This document shows, one piece after another, positions 62,037 through 64,000 of a stretch of DNA of 64,000 nt; positions within the stretch are counted from its first letter, which is position 1, and every line of letters starts with the position of its first letter. A model generated the notes under the pieces. It was not told the origin of the DNA and made no database searches. It saw only the letters and a list, made by a program, of their open reading frames with translations. The stretch comes from Pseudomonas fluorescens NCIMB 11764 (GTDB lineage: Bacteria > Pseudomonadota > Gammaproteobacteria > Pseudomonadales > Pseudomonadaceae). Position numbers and translations under genes: made by a program. Location of the stretch: contig NZ_CP010945.1 of assembly GCF_000293885.2 (NCBI RefSeq), positions 5,414,001 to 5,478,000 of the forward strand, given 5' to 3'.

Positions 62037-62330
62037 CTAAAAGTTTCCGCCCTCAATATGGAAGACCTTCGGTTCTCCCGAAAAATATTCCTCTATGCCC
62101 ATCATGAACAGCCGATGGTCTTCACTCGCTTCGAAGCCCGGCGTGTGATCCTCGAGTGATCGCCACCTCACTATCAGGTTGAACATCTCGGGGCTTTCGA
62201 TCCCTTGCGCAAGCAAGTGGCCGCCGTAACCTTCGGCGCGGCTGAGCAAAGGAGCGACCTCGGCGAATGCACGTCGGAACGGTTCAATCCGTTCTTTGTG
62301 AACGGGGAGCAGAGCGATTTCATAAATCAT
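62037..62330 (-). CDS. Antibiotic biosynthesis monooxygenase (ABM) domain protein
   Basis: A 97-residue ferredoxin-like fold protein. MIYEIALLPVHKERIEPFRR, then GGHLLAQGIESPEMFNLIVR and WRSLEDHTPGF are standard ABM blocks. Small ABM proteins act as cofactor-free monooxygenases or quinol-modifying enzymes (YgiN-like). It lies 41 nt downstream of the quinone reductase gene on the same strand, so both are probably induced together by release of the ArsR regulator. Confidence 0.85.
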   Translation of the reverse strand: MIYEIALLPVHKERIEPFRRAFAEVAPLLSRAEGYGGHLLAQGIESPEMFNLIVRWRSLEDHTPGFEASEDHRLFMMGIEEYFSGEPKVFHIEGGNF

Positions 62331-62371
62331 GGCGTACCTCTGAATGGACGTGAACGATTGAAAGTGCGCAC

Positions 62372-63346
62372 TTACGAGATGAGCGATGGCTCGACAGCAA
62401 TCGCGATTTTTCCTTGAATACCGTTGTTAAGACTTTCCAGCCGGGCATGTGCGAGGGGAATGTCGGCAAGCGAATAGACGGCGCCAACGTGTGGCCGTAG
62501 CTGACCGCGCGCTATCAATGCGCTCAACTCATCGAGCTTGCCGCGGTTTTGCCGGGTGAAAACGAAGTGATAACTCGCGTTTTTGCCCCAGGCTTGAACG
62601 ACGTTTTGTGGCTGCGCAATGTCTACGATCGTGACGACGCGACCAAGTTGTGCGAGCACGTCGGGGCTGCGTGACAATGTGTTGCCGCCGATGGTGTCGA
62701 ACACAACATCAACGCCGCGGCCACCCGTTTCCCGAATGACGGCATCAACATAATCTTCTTTTTCATAGTCGATGATCACATCGGCCCCCATGCTGCGTGC
62801 GAACTCAACGTTTGCTTCACGCACGGTCGTGAAGACCCTTGCGCCAATGGCTTTCGCCAGCTGGATCGCGACATGACCGACGCCTCCCGCGCCGCCGTGG
62901 ACAAGAATGCTTTCCCCTACCCTGAGCGCCGCACGCACGACCAGTGCTTCCCACGCCGTTCCGCCAACCAGGGTCAGGCTTGCCGCCTCAAGATGGCTCA
63001 ACGAGGGAGGCTTTTTCCCGACAATATTTTCGGCCGCGATGTGGTACTCGGCATAACTGCCTGGCCCTTCAAATATTTGCGGGGTGTACCAGACTTCGTC
63101 TCCTGGAGCGAAGGTCGTCACACCTGGCCCAACTGCTTCGATAACACCAGAGACGTCGTGCCCGGTAATGGCCGGCAGTGGCACCAGGTCGGGATAATCG
63201 CCACGTCGAACCTGGTAATCCAATGGATTGATGGAGGTTGCGTGCACCCGGACCAGGACCTGCCCTGTTTGCGGCACGGGCTTGGGCACGTCGCAAAGTT
63301 CGAACGATTCAGGACCGCCGAATGATTTAAGCATCATCGCTTTCAT
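62372..63346 (-). CDS. NADP-dependent zinc-independent MDR oxidoreductase (quinone reductase-like)
   Basis: A 324-residue medium-chain dehydrogenase/reductase from the ATG at 63346 ([20 protein letters not shown]). The substrate-domain motif is [17 protein letters not shown] and the cofactor motif is [20 protein letters not shown]. Structural zinc Cys residues are absent, as in quinone oxidoreductases. A perfect 20-bp palindrome upstream (63374-63393), also present before the ArsR gene, indicates ArsR control. Likely role: detoxification of quinones or unsaturated carbonyls with the ABM protein. Confidence 0.88.
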   Translation of the reverse strand: MKAMMLKSFGGPESFELCDVPKPVPQTGQVLVRVHATSINPLDYQVRRGDYPDLVPLPAITGHDVSGVIEAVGPGVTTFAPGDEVWYTPQIFEGPGSYAEYHIAAENIVGKKPPSLSHLEAASLTLVGGTAWEALVVRAALRVGESILVHGGAGGVGHVAIQLAKAIGARVFTTVREANVEFARSMGADVIIDYEKEDYVDAVIRETGGRGVDVVFDTIGGNTLSRSPDVLAQLGRVVTIVDIAQPQNVVQAWGKNASYHFVFTRQNRGKLDELSALIARGQLRPHVGAVYSLADIPLAHARLESLNNGIQGKIAIAVEPSLIS

Positions 63347-63373
63347 AGTAAATCCTCGCATCGATAAAATGGA

Positions 63374-63393
63374 ATATCGAGATATCTCGATAT
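63374..63393. promoter_or_regulatory. ArsR-type operator upstream of the quinone reductase operon
   Basis: ATATCGAGATATCTCGATAT, a perfect 20-bp palindrome 28 nt upstream of the reductase start and immediately downstream of the ArsR gene's stop. It shares ATATCGA-N6-TCGATAT with the site at 63720-63739. Confidence 0.75.
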
Positions 63394-63407
63394 GTTGCGG
63401 TAAAAAA

Positions 63408-63710
63408 TTACAAATCTTTCCCGATGATCTCGGCAAGCGCGCTGATGGTTGCTTCATTGCGTTTGTAGTAGGTCCACTGACCGATGCGCCTGACTTCGAC
63501 CAGGCCCACTCGTTGCAACGTGGCCAGATAACCGGACACCGTTGACTGCGACAGTCCGATCCCTTCTTGAATACTGCTGACGCAAACGCCGACCGTGAGA
63601 ACGTCACCTTCGTCCTGCGGAGGGAAGTTCTTTGCGGGATCCTTCAAACCTTTCAGGATTTCAAGACGCGTCGGGTTTGAGAGGGCTTTGAATATTTCGA
63701 TCAATTCCAT
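63408..63710 (-). CDS. ArsR family transcriptional regulator
   Basis: A 100-residue winged-helix protein: [20 protein letters not shown], the recognition helix [20 protein letters not shown] and the wing [13 protein letters not shown]. No ELCVCDL metal site is present, but Cys48 in [10 protein letters not shown] could be a redox sensor. It is followed by the quinone reductase and ABM genes on the same strand. Matching palindromes before it and before the reductase imply autoregulation and operon control. Confidence 0.9.
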   Translation of the reverse strand: MELIEIFKALSNPTRLEILKGLKDPAKNFPPQDEGDVLTVGVCVSSIQEGIGLSQSTVSGYLATLQRVGLVEVRRIGQWTYYKRNEATISALAEIIGKDL

Positions 63711-63719
63711 GAGCCGAGG

Positions 63720-63739
63720 ATATCGAGATTTATCGATAT
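63720..63739. promoter_or_regulatory. ArsR-type operator upstream of arsR
   Basis: ATATCGAGATTTATCGATAT shares the ATATCGA-N6-TCGATAT form with the site at 63374 and lies 9 nt upstream of the ArsR start codon, overlapping the ribosome-binding area. From here to 64000 I see no gene. Confidence 0.7.
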
Positions 63740-64000
63740 GTCAATGCGAGAGCTTAAAACAATCTCGAGTTTTGCATTGCCAACGGTTTCTCACGCTAGA
63801 CCGAGTGACTGTTTATGGCTGTGGATTGATTTTTCATACAGAAGACACAGGCATTCGAGCCTGTTCAAAACCGTGTTTTGCTGAACGCAAGCCTCTACAA
63901 CTGCATCTCTGCAAGCGCTCTGCGCAACGGGGCATCTGAGATTTGTATCGGGCCGTGGAACGGAACATTCATGTCCAGTACAAGATAAACAGAGGCGGCT

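Noticed and set aside
63711..64000. Possible gene at the right edge
   Set aside because: No frame with a plausible start, ribosome site or recognisable motif; the open frame there is antisense to the ArsR gene over much of its length.

Overview
The window is a bacterial chromosome segment with the hallmarks of a Pseudomonas of the fluorescens group. It is GC-rich, LysR, GMC and MFS genes are abundant, and many REP/REPIN palindromes lie between genes. It also carries a DUF2388 protein, a pentapeptide MXKDX protein, a TccC-type RHS protein and a selenate-type ABC cassette. I see no rRNA, tRNA or CRISPR array. Three AT-richer patches (about 5.7-6.2 kb, 31.7-35.0 kb and 52.4-56.0 kb) stand out as probable acquired DNA.

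Layout. 1-5.2 kb: partial aldo/keto reductase with divergent LysR, a second LysR, DinB-fold protein, FAD oxidoreductase and an atypical SDR. 5.4-8.5 kb: a TccC-like RHS protein whose variable C-terminus is six eukaryote-style C2H2 zinc fingers, with a scar of a second copy downstream. 8.8-14.3 kb: DUF2388, serine/threonine dehydratase-like enzyme, a REPIN-bearing MITE, SDR with divergent GlxA-type regulator, methyltransferase, HAD phosphatase and a lone receiver. 14.3-23.7 kb: a catabolic regulon (ALDH, MFS, enolase-superfamily enzyme, GMC oxidase, LysR, porin), in which the ALDH operon and the porin share an upstream motif, then another LysR gene. 23.8-25.0 kb: an IS110 element inserted in a REP. 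25.0-29.5 kb: an operon for a formaldehyde-activating-enzyme homologue, aldo/keto reductase, succinate-semialdehyde-type dehydrogenase and MFS porter. 29.7-31.6 kb: a YedYZ-like oxidoreductase pair with a Met-rich MXKDX protein. 31.7-34.8 kb: a 1038-residue effector-like protein next to an IS110 relic.

35.1-40.6 kb: rRNA methyltransferase-like protein, LuxR regulator, PotF-like binding protein, P1 peptidase, quinone reductase and TetR. 40.8-44.9 kb: second MITE copy, TetR and hotdog protein, GNAT, YceI and two tandem Ohr proteins. 45.2-48.4 kb: selenate/phosphonate-type ABC transporter. 48.4-48.8 kb: a CydA-CydB fusion scar. 49.0-52.3 kb: alpha/beta hydrolase, MATE pump and a small ORF behind a highly structured leader. 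52.4-56.0 kb: a P-loop NTPase divergent from a membrane protein, ending in a MITE-like repeat. 56.1-63.7 kb: RibD/DHFR-like reductase, alkylsulfatase with FadL-like porin, TerC, and an ArsR-controlled quinone reductase/monooxygenase operon.

The most unusual item is the RHS/TccC protein ending in a zinc-finger array. It could be a toxin-delivered DNA-binding effector acting on a eukaryotic host. Second-tier items are an IS110 element whose insertion site and candidate bridge-RNA guide can be read directly, two 198-bp REPIN-carrying MITEs with 12-bp target duplications, the structured leader RNA, and the large unknown effector-like protein.
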